Assembly (NCBI RefSeq): GCF_013416775.1
Contig: NZ_SZVI01000013.1
Coordinates: forward strand, 930,001-994,000
Length of the DNA stretch: 64,000 nucleotides
Reading direction: 5' to 3'
DNA from: Rhodoferax sp. BLA1
GTDB lineage: Bacteria; Pseudomonadota; Gammaproteobacteria; Burkholderiales; Burkholderiaceae_C
Of this stretch, positions 30,332-38,936 are shown in pieces. Position numbers and translations under genes: made by a program. The notes under the pieces were generated by a model. It was given only the letters and a program-made list of their open reading frames with translations, was not told the DNA's origin and searched no databases. Every line of letters starts with the position of its first letter. Position 1 is the first letter of the stretch.

Positions 30332-31608
30332 CCTTGGCCATTTTTCTCGGCTGCCTGATCGGTTTTATGCTGCTGGGTGTGCCGATCGCATTCACTTTGC
30401 TGTTGTCCGGTACCGCACTGATGTGGTACATGGATATCTTTGACGCGCAGCTGATTGCTCAGAATCTGATCAACGGGGCTGACAACTTCGTTTTGTTGGC
30501 CGCCCCGTTTTTCATGCTGGCTGGTGAATTCATGAATGCCGGTGGCCTGTCGCGTCGGATCGTCAACATGGCGCTGGCACTCGTCGGGCATATCCAAGGT
30601 GGCCTGGGTTACGTAGCAGTCTTCGCGGCAATCATCATGGCCAGTCTCTCCGGATCAGCTGTGGCGGATACCACGGCACTGGCCGCATTGTTGCTGCCAA
30701 TGATGCGCGAAGCCAAGTACGACGAAGGTCGTTGCGCCGGGCTGATCGCCTGCGGCGGCATCATTGCGCCCATCATTCCGCCTAGTATTCCCTTCGTTAT
30801 TTTTGGCGTTGCTGCACAGGTCTCGATCACCAAGCTGTTTTTGGCGGGCATTGTCCCGGGTGTTTTGATGGGGATCTCGATCATCTTTGCTTGGTGGTGG
30901 GTGTCGCGCCATGACAAGCTGAAAACCCAGAAGCGCCCACCAGCGGCAGAAATTCGCAAGACTTTTGTTGAAGGCATCTGGGCGCTGTTCCTGCCGGTGA
31001 TCATCATCGTCGGCCTGAAAATGGGTGTTTTCACACCGACCGAAGCGGCCGTGGTCGCAGCAGTCTATGCCCTGTTTGTCGGGATGTTTGTTTACCGCGA
31101 GCTCAAGTTCAAGGACCTCTACAAACTCTTCCTGAGCGCAGGAAAAATGACAGCGGTGGTGATGTTCCTGGTGGGTGGTGCGATGGTGACGGCATGGCTG
31201 ATCACGGTTGCTGATTTGCCGGGTCAATTGGTGGAGCTGCTTGGCCCAGTCCTCGACTCACCCAAACTTTTCATGTTTGCAATCGTCGTTGTCACACTGA
31301 TCATTGGCACCTCGATGGACATGACACCAACCATCCTGATTCTGGCGCCGGTGCTGATGCCTGTCGTCAAACAGGTGGGCATCAATCCCGTCTACTTCGG
31401 CGTGATTTTTGTCATGGCCAATGCCATTGGGTTGATTACGCCGCCAGTTGGTACATCGCTGACCGCCGTCTGCGGTGTGGGAAAAATTCCTGTGGGAAAG
31501 GTTGTGGTCGGTATGTGGCCCTTCCTGTTGGCAGAAGTGAGCGTGATCTTCCTGCTCGTTCTTTTCCCAGATTTGGTTCTGGTCCCATTGGCCTTCTTGT
31601 CGCGTTAA
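30328..31608 (+). CDS. TRAP transporter large permease (DctM family)
   Basis: 426 residues, about 12 membrane helices, sodium-coupled translocation subunit. Characteristic segments: GSAVADTTALAALLLPMM, IIAPIIPPSIPFVIFG and VIFVMANAIGLITPPVGT. Last gene of the TRAP operon, with a strong terminator about 110 bases later. Confidence 0.93.
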   Translation: MTLAIFLGCLIGFMLLGVPIAFTLLLSGTALMWYMDIFDAQLIAQNLINGADNFVLLAAPFFMLAGEFMNAGGLSRRIVNMALALVGHIQGGLGYVAVFAAIIMASLSGSAVADTTALAALLLPMMREAKYDEGRCAGLIACGGIIAPIIPPSIPFVIFGVAAQVSITKLFLAGIVPGVLMGISIIFAWWWVSRHDKLKTQKRPPAAEIRKTFVEGIWALFLPVIIIVGLKMGVFTPTEAAVVAAVYALFVGMFVYRELKFKDLYKLFLSAGKMTAVVMFLVGGAMVTAWLITVADLPGQLVELLGPVLDSPKLFMFAIVVVTLIIGTSMDMTPTILILAPVLMPVVKQVGINPVYFGVIFVMANAIGLITPPVGTSLTAVCGVGKIPVGKVVVGMWPFLLAEVSVIFLLVLFPDLVLVPLAFLSR

Positions 31609-31715
31609 ACAGCGCGGGCGCATTGGCCAACGCAGTGCTCAGACCTTGACCAGGTTTGTGGGATCCGCGTTGCGCCTGTGCAATCTGCGCCACGTTTCAC
31701 CTGGTCGCATTCATT

Positions 31716-31748
31716 AAAAAGCCTGCCGTCTGCCGTGCAGGCTTTTTT
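31716..31748. terminator. Rho-independent terminator between TRAP operon and yiaK-like gene
   Basis: GCCTGC (31721-31726), loop, GCAGGC (31737-31742), then TTTTTT; an A5 tract on the left gives a usable T-run on the minus strand too. It separates two convergent operons. The rest of the 282-base gap (31609-31890) shows no gene. Confidence 0.85.
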
Positions 31749-31890
31749 AACTTTCGAGGGGTGATTTACAAGACGCTGCTTGGCCCAGTCCAAGGCCGAT
31801 CCGCGTTTCAGGGCCCAGGCCCTTGGCCAAACGAGAACAGGTCAACAAGCGACGAACACAATCGCCTGTTGACACATCAATGTCGGTGAC

Positions 31891-32895
31891 TCAGAGCGAT
31901 TGGATCTTGGCCCAGACACCGTCATCAACAGGGATGCCGTTGGCCAAGTTGGCATGGCGGATGGCCAGGGAGTTTTCACCGGGATACAACACAGCCTGGT
32001 TGGGGTCGACACGTTCAGAAGCATGCAAATTGTCGAGAACCTCTTCGACGGCAGACTTCAGGTAGTCTTCACCAGCAATGTTATTGGCATCCAAGGCGAT
32101 AAACATCTGCGACAGACCATACTCGTCATTGCTGAGTTGGCCAACACTGGTCACCGAACGCCCGCCAGAAAGCACCGTGGCGACCAAATCCAGCACGATT
32201 GACAGCGCCGAGCCTTTCCAATAACCAATCGGCAAAACGCGCCAGCTTGTCAAGATCTCGCTGGGATCACATGACAATTGGCCCTGCTCGTTGTAGCCAC
32301 CCGGCACCGGCAACAACTCGTTGCGCAAGGCCTTGTTTTCCATCTGACCGTAGGAAAACTGCGCCATCGCAATGTCCACCACCACATGCCCCCCTTGTCG
32401 CGGCACCGCCATGATGAATGGGTTGTTGCCAATGCGCCGATCACGCGCGCCCCACGCTGGCATATTGGGCTGGGTATTGGTCCAGCAGATGCCAATACAG
32501 CCAGCATCAGCGGCTTGCCAGCCATAACTGCCACCGCGCAGCCAGTGGTTAGTGTTCGCCATGGCGACGCAGCCTATGCCGTTGGCACGTGCCAGCTCAA
32601 TGGCCCGATCCATCGCCATTTTGGCATTCACATTGCCCAGGCCAAGGTTACCGTTCCAACGCTCGAAGGCCCCCATACCGTCGACTTTGGTGGGCTTGGC
32701 CTTGAGGTCAATGTACCCCTTGTCAATGTACTCCACCACACGCGGGAAGCGGTTCACACCATGCGAATACACACCGTCACAGCTCGATTCGGTCATCAAC
32801 TGCGCCGACAGGTCGGCGGTGGCTTCGTCACAGCCCTTTTTCATCAGAACGCGTTTGAACTGTGCTTTCAGGTCTTCAAAGGAAATGCGGGGCAT
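31891..32895 (-). CDS. dlgD: Ldh2/YiaK-type oxidoreductase (2,3-diketo-L-gulonate reductase-like)
   Basis: 334 residues of the malate/L-lactate dehydrogenase (Ldh2) family, which uses NAD(P)H with a non-Rossmann fold. Long identical-looking blocks to E. coli YiaK as I remember it: GVYSHGVNRFPR with catalytic His, NHWLRGGSYGWQAA, GCIGICWTN, RVLPIGYWKGS and a C-terminal DDGVWAKIQSL. YiaK reduces 2,3-diketo-L-gulonate to 3-keto-L-gulonate. The companions YiaL-like and TRAP transporter fit this, but no kinase or epimerase of the yia/ula route is in the window, so the true substrate may differ. Confidence 0.82.
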   Translation of the reverse strand: MPRISFEDLKAQFKRVLMKKGCDEATADLSAQLMTESSCDGVYSHGVNRFPRVVEYIDKGYIDLKAKPTKVDGMGAFERWNGNLGLGNVNAKMAMDRAIELARANGIGCVAMANTNHWLRGGSYGWQAADAGCIGICWTNTQPNMPAWGARDRRIGNNPFIMAVPRQGGHVVVDIAMAQFSYGQMENKALRNELLPVPGGYNEQGQLSCDPSEILTSWRVLPIGYWKGSALSIVLDLVATVLSGGRSVTSVGQLSNDEYGLSQMFIALDANNIAGEDYLKSAVEEVLDNLHASERVDPNQAVLYPGENSLAIRHANLANGIPVDDGVWAKIQSL

Positions 32896-32930
32896 CGTCT
32901 ATTCCAATCGATTTGAGCGGGCAAAGGCAT

Positions 32931-33923
32931 TCAGTAACCCTTTTGCCTGCGGTAGTTTTCCAATATTTTATCTGCCACCCAAGTGGAGCGAACCGCGCTG
33001 TCCACACTGCCGGGGCACGGCGCCACCCCATTGAGATCGTCCACCATGCTCTGGATGAAGGGCTGCTGCACATGCGGTGGATTGGGTATCTCCAACAGCT
33101 GCTCACCGTCACCATTGACCAGCTTGAGGGGTTTGTCAGAAAAGAATTCAAAACTGATGCTGCCCTTGGAGCCGATGATCTGGATGGCATCTTCGTTGGC
33201 AGTGCCAACGTAGCACCACGAGCCCACGCCCTGCACACCGCTGGCATGCCGCCAGGTGGCGGTGACGGTGTCCTCCACCTCATACAAACCCGCCTGGTTG
33301 CTGGCGATGCCGTGCACTTCCTCGATCGCGCCGAACAGGAAATCGAACAGGTCCAGTTCGTGGATACCCATGTCAAGAAACTTGCCGCCACCAGCCACCT
33401 CGGGCCGCAGGCGCCAGGGCAGCGTGGCCGGTGACAGGTCTTCTGGCGCAGGGGGCTGATGTTGCACCGCGCGCACCAGGCGCACGGCACCGATGGCGCC
33501 GCTGTCGATCCAGGCCTTGACCTGGAGAAAACGCGGCATGGCCCGGCGGTAAAACGCGACGAACAAGCGGACGCCCTGTTGCTGGCAGGCCTCGACAATG
33601 TCGCGGCATTCCTCAAAACGCAAGGCCATCGGTTTCTCGACGTACACATGTTTGCCCGCCTTGGCGACCAGCAGCGACAGCGCTTTGTGTGACGACGGTG
33701 GGGTGGCGATGTAGACCGCGTCGATCTCGGGATCGGCGACCAGCTCTTCACTGCTGACGTAGACCTTGGGGACACCATGACGTTCGGCGAAGGACTGCGC
33801 ATGTTTGAGCTGTCTGCTGGTCACGGCCACCAGCGCACTGTTGTCAGACTTGTAGAACCCTGGCCCACTTTTCACCTCGGCCACGGACCCACACCCGATC
33901 ATTCCCCAACGGATGGTTGTCAT
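32931..33923 (-). CDS. Gfo/Idh/MocA family oxidoreductase
   Basis: 330 residues: Rossmann domain (IRWGMIGCGSVAEVKSGPGF, and the EKP motif in YVEKPMALR near residue 95) and a C-terminal alpha/beta substrate domain (GGGKFLDMGIHELDLFDFL). Members oxidise or reduce sugars, inositols and sugar derivatives with NAD(P). ATG at 33923 has TGAGG about seven bases upstream; a TTG at 33935 would overlap the previous gene. Middle gene of a three-gene operon (yiaL-like, this, yiaK-like). Substrate unknown, most likely a sugar acid. Confidence 0.88.
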   Translation of the reverse strand: MTTIRWGMIGCGSVAEVKSGPGFYKSDNSALVAVTSRQLKHAQSFAERHGVPKVYVSSEELVADPEIDAVYIATPPSSHKALSLLVAKAGKHVYVEKPMALRFEECRDIVEACQQQGVRLFVAFYRRAMPRFLQVKAWIDSGAIGAVRLVRAVQHQPPAPEDLSPATLPWRLRPEVAGGGKFLDMGIHELDLFDFLFGAIEEVHGIASNQAGLYEVEDTVTATWRHASGVQGVGSWCYVGTANEDAIQIIGSKGSISFEFFSDKPLKLVNGDGEQLLEIPNPPHVQQPFIQSMVDDLNGVAPCPGSVDSAVRSTWVADKILENYRRQKGY

Positions 33924-33931
33924 GGTGAGCC

Positions 33932-34405
33932 TCAAGCCAGCAGGGAGGCACGCACTTTGATCACCACCTTGCGAATGGCCTGCGGCTGGTCAACAACGCA
34001 GCCCGGGCGGTGTACATCCGTCGGAAAAAACACGGCAAAACTGCCGGGGGTCATGGTCAAGGTGGATTCGTTTTCCACGTCGGTGTAGAGCAGCAGATCA
34101 CGCTCGGCCAGCTGGTCGCTGAACACGAGGTTGTGGCCGGTGTCTGCGGCAACACCAATCTTTTCAGCGCCTTGAACCAGAAACTGCACGTCAATGAACT
34201 GGCGATGAACCTCTGGCCGCGCATCGGCCTGGGGACGGGTCAACATGTCAATCACTTGGACACGGATGTCATTGCCTTGCAACTCATAGTTGCCGGCTGG
34301 CAACGCCGCAAAATCCGTTGTTTTGAGGTGTTCAACCGCCGTTTTGAGCGGTGTTGGCAGCCAGGCAAAGCTGGACGCCAGGTCTTTGACGTGTCCGTAA
34401 ATCAT
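33932..34405 (-). CDS. yiaL: YhcH/YjgK/YiaL family protein
   Basis: 157 residues, cupin-like DUF386 protein. PEVHRQFIDVQFLVQG, EKIGVAADTGHN and FFPTDVHRPGC match E. coli YiaL closely and contain the metal-binding histidines. The related NanQ (YhcH) helps sialic-acid ring opening, and members are thought to act as sugar anomerases or isomerases. ATG at 34405 follows TAGGA at a suitable distance and begins MIYGHVKDL; a longer frame to 34459 has no support. First gene of the operon. The 254 bases upstream to 34659 hold its promoter, but I cannot pick out a definite -35/-10 pair. Confidence 0.88.
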   Translation of the reverse strand: MIYGHVKDLASSFAWLPTPLKTAVEHLKTTDFAALPAGNYELQGNDIRVQVIDMLTRPQADARPEVHRQFIDVQFLVQGAEKIGVAADTGHNLVFSDQLAERDLLLYTDVENESTLTMTPGSFAVFFPTDVHRPGCVVDQPQAIRKVVIKVRASLLA

Positions 34406-34659
34406 TTTTTTCCTACTGGGTGGGGTGTTAAGTTGAATTGCCCCGGATGTCTTGGTCACTGTGGGGTTGACGTGAAAGCGGGGCTTGTTTTTTTGTGCAA
34501 GTGGCCAACGAGCGTTGACCTTGGCCCGTGGAATATACCCAATGCTTGACGACCTTTTGCCCGATTACTTTGCCGCCAAGGCGCTGTTAGCAGGAGGGTG
34601 CTTGCCGCCCAGACGCCTTGTGGCCTGGAAAACCCGTGCCATCAAGCCTTGTCAACGGG

Positions 34660-35634
34660 TCAAAGCCAATGTTGTGCCGCATGCACATACAGCGGTATAC
34701 CCACCAAGATGTTGAACGGAAAAGTCAGCCCCAAGGACATGCCGAAGTAGAGCGAGGGGTTGGCCTCCGGGATCGCATGGCGGATGACCGCTGGCACAGC
34801 GATGTAAGACGCACTGGCCGCCAACACCATCAACAAGGCAGTGTTGCCAACCGACATGCCCAGCACCCACGCCATCCCAAGCGCCAGGCTGGCATGGACA
34901 AGCGGACCGACAAAGGCATACACCAGCAGGCCAAGGGACTGGCCTTTGAGCTTGCCCATGTTGCGGGCCGCCAGCAAACCCATGTCCAACAGAAAGAAGG
35001 CCAGCATGCCTTTGAACAAATCCACAGAGAACGGCTTCATGGCGGCTTGACCAGCCTCACCGGTCAGAATGCCAATCAGCATTGCGCCCAGAAGTAGCAG
35101 CTGTGCCCCATCGGTCAGGGCCTCGTGCAAGATGCGCCGCAAAGGTGTGTTGCCGCCTGCAGCGGCACCAATCCCCTGGGCTTTTGCCTTTTGGCGCGCA
35201 TGGTTGGCCAACACCACCGCCAGCACAATAGCGGGCGACTCCATCAGCGCCATGGCAGCTGCCATGTGCCCCCCAAAGCTGATGCCTTGGGTATCGAGGT
35301 ATTGCACCGTCGTGATGAAGGTGACGGCACTCACCGAGCCGTAGGTGGCGGCAATGGCCGCCGCATCAAACCCATTGAGGAATCGGCGCAAGCTCAGGTA
35401 ACCCAGCAGGGGCACCAAGATGGCCATGGCCAAGGCCGCGCCCAGGCTGACCAGCACATCAGCCGTCAGCCCCGAGTGGGCCAGGGCAAAACCACCCTTG
35501 AGGCCCAAAGCCATCAGCAGGTACAGGGACAAAAACCGCGATATCTGCGGCGGGATTTCCAAGTTGGACTTCAGCGAGCCGGCCAAGATGCCAAACACAA
35601 AGAACAAAATGGCAGGATCGAAGAAGCTCTGCAT
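34660..35634 (-). CDS. SbtA-like sodium-dependent bicarbonate permease (DUF897)
   Basis: 324 residues with about ten membrane helices (FFDPAILFFVFGILAGSLKS; GSVSAVTFITTVQYLD; MALMESPAIVLAVVLA; the closing LTFPFNILVGIPLYV). These are typical of DUF897 proteins, annotated as sodium-dependent bicarbonate transporters by relation to cyanobacterial SbtA. ATG at 35634 chosen; a TTG at 35658 overlaps the zinc-ribbon gene stop and would couple the two. No RuBisCO or carbonic anhydrase is near, so bicarbonate supply for carboxylases or another anion is possible. Confidence 0.82.
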   Translation of the reverse strand: MQSFFDPAILFFVFGILAGSLKSNLEIPPQISRFLSLYLLMALGLKGGFALAHSGLTADVLVSLGAALAMAILVPLLGYLSLRRFLNGFDAAAIAATYGSVSAVTFITTVQYLDTQGISFGGHMAAAMALMESPAIVLAVVLANHARQKAKAQGIGAAAGGNTPLRRILHEALTDGAQLLLLGAMLIGILTGEAGQAAMKPFSVDLFKGMLAFFLLDMGLLAARNMGKLKGQSLGLLVYAFVGPLVHASLALGMAWVLGMSVGNTALLMVLAASASYIAVPAVIRHAIPEANPSLYFGMSLGLTFPFNILVGIPLYVHAAQHWL

Positions 35635-35650
35635 CGGTGTTCTTAAGGTT

Positions 35651-35929
35651 TCAGTCAAAAATCTCGTTCAACCACGACTTTTTGCGCTCTTTGCGGTAAC
35701 GCTGGCCGTTGCGGTAGTCTGAGTCTTCAAAGTCAGGCTGGTGCTGGCGACCTGCCGCGGGTGCAGACACTGCGGCCACGGGTGCGGCAACAGCGGCGGC
35801 CCGATCCAGCAGTTTGTCGAGCTCCCCACGGTCAAGCCAGATGCCACGGCAGGCAGGACAGTAGTCAATTTCGACCCCTTGTCGATCGGTCATCACCAGG
35901 GTGGTGTCTGGGCAACTGGGACATTTCAT
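35651..35929 (-). CDS. Zinc-ribbon protein (zf-TFIIB family)
   Basis: 92 residues. N-terminal zinc ribbon CPSC...YCPACRGIWLDRGEL (Cys 3, 6, 24, 27) followed by an Ala-rich spacer and a basic tail with KERKKSWLNEIFD. These small proteins are common in proteobacteria and mostly uncharacterised; the ribbon suggests nucleic acid or protein binding. It lies 16 bases before the SbtA-like gene on the same strand. Confidence 0.82.
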   Translation of the reverse strand: MKCPSCPDTTLVMTDRQGVEIDYCPACRGIWLDRGELDKLLDRAAAVAAPVAAVSAPAAGRQHQPDFEDSDYRNGQRYRKERKKSWLNEIFD

Positions 35930-36004
35930 GGCGTTCTTTCCTTGTGGTGTGTTGATGCAGGCAGCTGCCTTTTGAGCGTGTGTTGCCCTGAGGGGCAGAC
36001 AAGT

Positions 36005-36346
36005 TCAGCGTTCGAGTGCAAGTTTTGCAGTGCGGCCACGCACGGGCTTTTGGGCGCGCTGCAGCTTGCGCGCCACCACCCGGGTGGCACGGATGAGGGA
36101 GCGATCCAGTGCGGTACGCCAGTCCCGCGCCAGTGAGGCGATGACCACGGTGCTGACATGGGCGGTGGTGAGTTCGACCTGGCAACGTTTGTCGACACCA
36201 CCACGTGGGCCGTTCACGTCAGAGAATTGCAGCTTGACCTGTGACACAGAGGTCGCCAGCCGCCGCAGGGCAAAACGCACACGCGCCAAGGACAGATCGC
36301 GCATCTGAGCGCCGTCGGCGTCACGGGATTCAAAAATGATCTGCAA
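36005..36346 (-). CDS. HPF/RaiA-like ribosome-associated protein
   Basis: 113 residues resembling hibernation-promoting factor: QIIFESRDADG, MRDLSLARVRFALRRLA, then VKLQFSDVNGPRGGVDKRC, which follows the beta-alpha-beta-beta-beta-alpha plan. Such proteins bind the 30S subunit in stationary phase; the basic C-terminus (RKLQRAQKPVRGR) fits RNA binding. Start is unusual: a TTG at 36346 preceded by GGAGA at about seven bases, with no suitable ATG. Divergent from the LysR gene. Confidence 0.75.
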   Translation of the reverse strand: MQIIFESRDADGAQMRDLSLARVRFALRRLATSVSQVKLQFSDVNGPRGGVDKRCQVELTTAHVSTVVIASLARDWRTALDRSLIRATRVVARKLQRAQKPVRGRTAKLALER

Positions 36347-36394
36347 GCTGATTCTCCAGTTGGTGAAAGAGGGCTTGACGATAACGAGCAAGTT

Positions 36395-36422
36395 AATTCT
36401 TAAAAAGTAGATAAATTCTTAA
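36395..36422. promoter_or_regulatory. Direct repeats in the HPF-like / LysR intergenic region
   Basis: AATTCTTAA occurs twice (36395-36403 and 36414-36422), 19 bases apart, and CGATAA flanks on both sides (36379-36384, 36423-36428). AT-rich block in a 99-base divergent promoter region; plausible LysR-regulator site. Confidence 0.4.
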
Positions 36423-36445
36423 CGATAATCCCAAAAAAACTGACT

Positions 36446-37330
36446 ATGAGCACCTCTTTCAATTACAAACATCTGTACTACTTCTGGGTGGTCGCCAAAG
36501 AAGGTGGCATCTCACGGGCAGCTGACAAGCTGGACATGGCGATACAAACGGTGAGCGCACAGGTGCGCGAATTGGAGCGGTCCCTGGGTTATGCGCTGCT
36601 CAAACCCGCCGGGCGTGGACTGGTGCTGACCGAAGCCGGTCAGGCCGCTTTGCAACAGGCCGACCTGATTTTTCAACTGGGTGAGGAGCTGCCGTCCAAG
36701 GTGCGTGACGCGGTGAGCTCACCCACCGTGCGCCTGGCCGTCGGTGTTTGCGATGGTCTGCCCAAACTGGTGGTGCACCGGCTGCTGCAGCCGGTGATGG
36801 CCGAACCCAACTTGCGCCTGCTGTGCCAGGAGGGCAAGCTCGATGACCTGTTGGGCGACCTGGCGCTGCACCGGCTGGACGTGGTGTTATCTGACCGGCC
36901 CGCCCCCAACAACCCCAACATCAAGCTCTACAGCCACGACATGGGCTCATCCCCCATCGCCTGGTACGGCAGCTCAAAATGGCTGGAGGCCACCCACCAC
37001 AACTTTCCGCAAAGCCTGGCCGATGTCCCCCTGCTGCTGCCCACCACCCACACCGCCGTGCGCGACCGCCTGGACCTGTGGTTTGAGCAACGTGCCATTC
37101 GCCCCCGCATTGTGGGTGAATTTGCCGATGGCGCCTTGCTAAAGACATTTGGGGCCAGCGGGATGGGTGTGTTTCCAGCGGCTGCTTGGGTGCACGACGA
37201 TTTGCTGGCCCGTTACGCCGTGCAACGCCTGGGCCCGTGTGAAGGGGTGACCGAGCACTTTTTTGCGATTGGCACAGAAAAGAAAGTGCAGCACCCGCTG
37301 GTGCAAAGGCTGCTGCAACCCGTGCTGTAA
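36446..37330 (+). CDS. nhaR: LysR-family regulator, NhaR type
   Basis: 294 residues. N-terminal winged helix with FNYKHLYYFWVVAKEGGISRAADKL, which is the NhaR signature, then the LysR effector domain (VRLAVGVCDGLPKLVVHRLL, GMGVFPAAAWVHDDLL). E. coli NhaR responds to sodium and activates the nhaA antiporter. Here the divergent neighbours are an HPF-like protein, a zinc-ribbon protein and a sodium-dependent permease rather than an antiporter, so targets are open. ATG at 36446; gene symbol is by family, not proven orthology. Confidence 0.78.
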   Translation: MSTSFNYKHLYYFWVVAKEGGISRAADKLDMAIQTVSAQVRELERSLGYALLKPAGRGLVLTEAGQAALQQADLIFQLGEELPSKVRDAVSSPTVRLAVGVCDGLPKLVVHRLLQPVMAEPNLRLLCQEGKLDDLLGDLALHRLDVVLSDRPAPNNPNIKLYSHDMGSSPIAWYGSSKWLEATHHNFPQSLADVPLLLPTTHTAVRDRLDLWFEQRAIRPRIVGEFADGALLKTFGASGMGVFPAAAWVHDDLLARYAVQRLGPCEGVTEHFFAIGTEKKVQHPLVQRLLQPVL

Positions 37331-37361
37331 CGGGCTGCGTGGCCTGCGGCGTGGTGTGGGC

Positions 37362-38321
37362 TCAGGCTTTGGGCTGGGTCGGCGCACTGCGCACACTCAG
37401 CAGCATGGTCAGCGCCAAAATGCCAACCACCACCCCCAAAGACACACCCACCGGAATTTTGTAGATGTCAATCAAACACATCTTGGTGCCAATAAACACC
37501 AGAATCACCGCCAAGCCATAGTTGAGCAAATGGAACTTGTTGGCCACCGCCGCCAACAGGAAATACATGGCGCGCAAACCCAGGATGGCAAACACATTGC
37601 TGGTCAGCACAATAAACGGGTCACTGGTGATGGCAAAAATCGCCGGGATCGAGTCCACCGCAAAAATCACGTCAGTGAGCGCAATCAGGCAGATCACCAT
37701 GAACAAGGGGGTGGCGATCTTCTTGCCGTTTTCTACCGTCCAGAAGTTCTCACCATCGTAGTTTTTGCTCACTGGCAGCAGCTTGCGCAACAGTTTCAGC
37801 GCCGGGTTGTCATTGAGGTCCGGCTCCTTGCCAGCCGCCCACCACATCTTCACGCCGGTCAGGATCAGAAACGCGCCGAACACATACAAGATCCAGTGAA
37901 ACTCGGCCAGCAGCCAGCCCCCCACGAGGATCATGATGGTGCGCAACACAATCGCACCGATGATGCCAATCATCAGCACCCGTTTTTGAAACGGCGTGGG
38001 GACGGCAAAGTAGGTAAAGATCATGAGGAAGACAAAGATGTTGTCCACCGCCAGCGACTTTTCAATCAGATAACCCGTCAGAAACTCCAGCGACTTGGTG
38101 TTGGCCAGCTCGGTCGACCCGGTGCTGTCTTTGACCGCCCACCAGAACAGGCCATTGAACACAAAGCTCAAAGCCACCCAGACCAGTGACCAGTTCAAGG
38201 CCTCTTTGACACCAATGTCGTGTGAGCCTTGCTTCTTGAGCACCACAAAGTCAATGAACAACGACACCAGCACAATGGCGCCGAAGGTGACCCATAGCCA
38301 GAGCGGAGCAATGGTTTGCAT
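37362..38321 (-). CDS. TerC family integral membrane protein (Alx-like)
   Basis: 319 residues, about eight helices. SLAVDNIFVFLMIFTYFAVP and ALTDVIFAVDSIPAIFAITSDPFIV carry the conserved acidic residues of the TerC/Alx family, now linked to manganese and metal-ion export. ATG at 38321, with GGAAGG five bases upstream. It ends 32 bases from the convergent LysR gene. The leader (38322-38400) has small stems but not the GGGGAGUAGC block of the yybP-ykoY manganese riboswitch. Confidence 0.9.
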   Translation of the reverse strand: MQTIAPLWLWVTFGAIVLVSLFIDFVVLKKQGSHDIGVKEALNWSLVWVALSFVFNGLFWWAVKDSTGSTELANTKSLEFLTGYLIEKSLAVDNIFVFLMIFTYFAVPTPFQKRVLMIGIIGAIVLRTIMILVGGWLLAEFHWILYVFGAFLILTGVKMWWAAGKEPDLNDNPALKLLRKLLPVSKNYDGENFWTVENGKKIATPLFMVICLIALTDVIFAVDSIPAIFAITSDPFIVLTSNVFAILGLRAMYFLLAAVANKFHLLNYGLAVILVFIGTKMCLIDIYKIPVGVSLGVVVGILALTMLLSVRSAPTQPKA

Positions 38322-38555
38322 ACATACCTTCCAAGTTGGTGATTGACTCCCCGTCAAAGGGCTTTGCGGATGCTACCGACCCAGGCGGCAGCGCTGCAGT
38401 AGTCAAAGTCTAGTCGTTTATCACCATGTTTGTTCTGAATAAACCGCCATAACAGTTCGCAAAAACAGGAGTGTTTCAACGCATTTGCCTGCTTCTCCAA
38501 AAGCCCTGGAGACGGCAACATCACCCCGTTCAAACAATGCCCTATCGGACTGCCC

Positions 38556-38936
38556 ATGCCTTATGCAATATCCTGGTTTCTGGTTCTGATGCTCCTGGCC
38601 ATCTGGTCCCTGGCGGCTTGGGCACTGCATGCTGTGGCAGCATGGTCAACAACGGGCATCGGTCAGCTGGTGGATCAGGCCCAGGCTTGGGAACAGGTGG
38701 TGCTGCCCGCCTGGGTAGCGGTTTGGTTGCCGTCTGAATGGATGGACGCGATCAGGGCCAGCACTGCGGTTGTGCTGCCATGGTTTCAGTCTGTCCTGTC
38801 CGACCTGCCGGCTGTGGCGCACTGGTTCGGCCCGCTGACTTGGAGTTTGTGGGGCGTCGGTGCTGTGGTTCTGCTTGCGTGTGGCGGCGCGCTGCACGCC
38901 TTGATCGCGTCGATGCGCAGGGCAACACACCGATGA
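38556..38936 (+). CDS. Small membrane protein of unknown function
   Basis: 126 residues, hydrophobic N-terminal helix (ISWFLVLMLLAIWSLAAWAL), an amphipathic middle rich in Trp, and a C-terminal helix (LWGVGAVVLLACGGALHALI) ending in basic residues. I do not recognise a family. Its stop overlaps the start of the DUF2062 gene (ATGA), so the two are probably translated together and may act in the same membrane process. Confidence 0.65.
   Translation: MPYAISWFLVLMLLAIWSLAAWALHAVAAWSTTGIGQLVDQAQAWEQVVLPAWVAVWLPSEWMDAIRASTAVVLPWFQSVLSDLPAVAHWFGPLTWSLWGVGAVVLLACGGALHALIASMRRATHR

Noticed and set aside
34555..34715. Small plus-strand frame (MLDDLLPDYFAAKALL...) between yiaL and the SbtA-like gene
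   Set aside because: No ribosome site, overlaps the end of the SbtA-like gene on the other strand, and Arg/Pro-rich content typical of noise.
38322..38420. Manganese riboswitch (yybP-ykoY) in front of terC
   Set aside because: The gene family is a common target, and ACGGGGAGTCAATC looks tempting, but the GGGGAGUAGC core and the pairing partners are not there. A covariance search would settle it.
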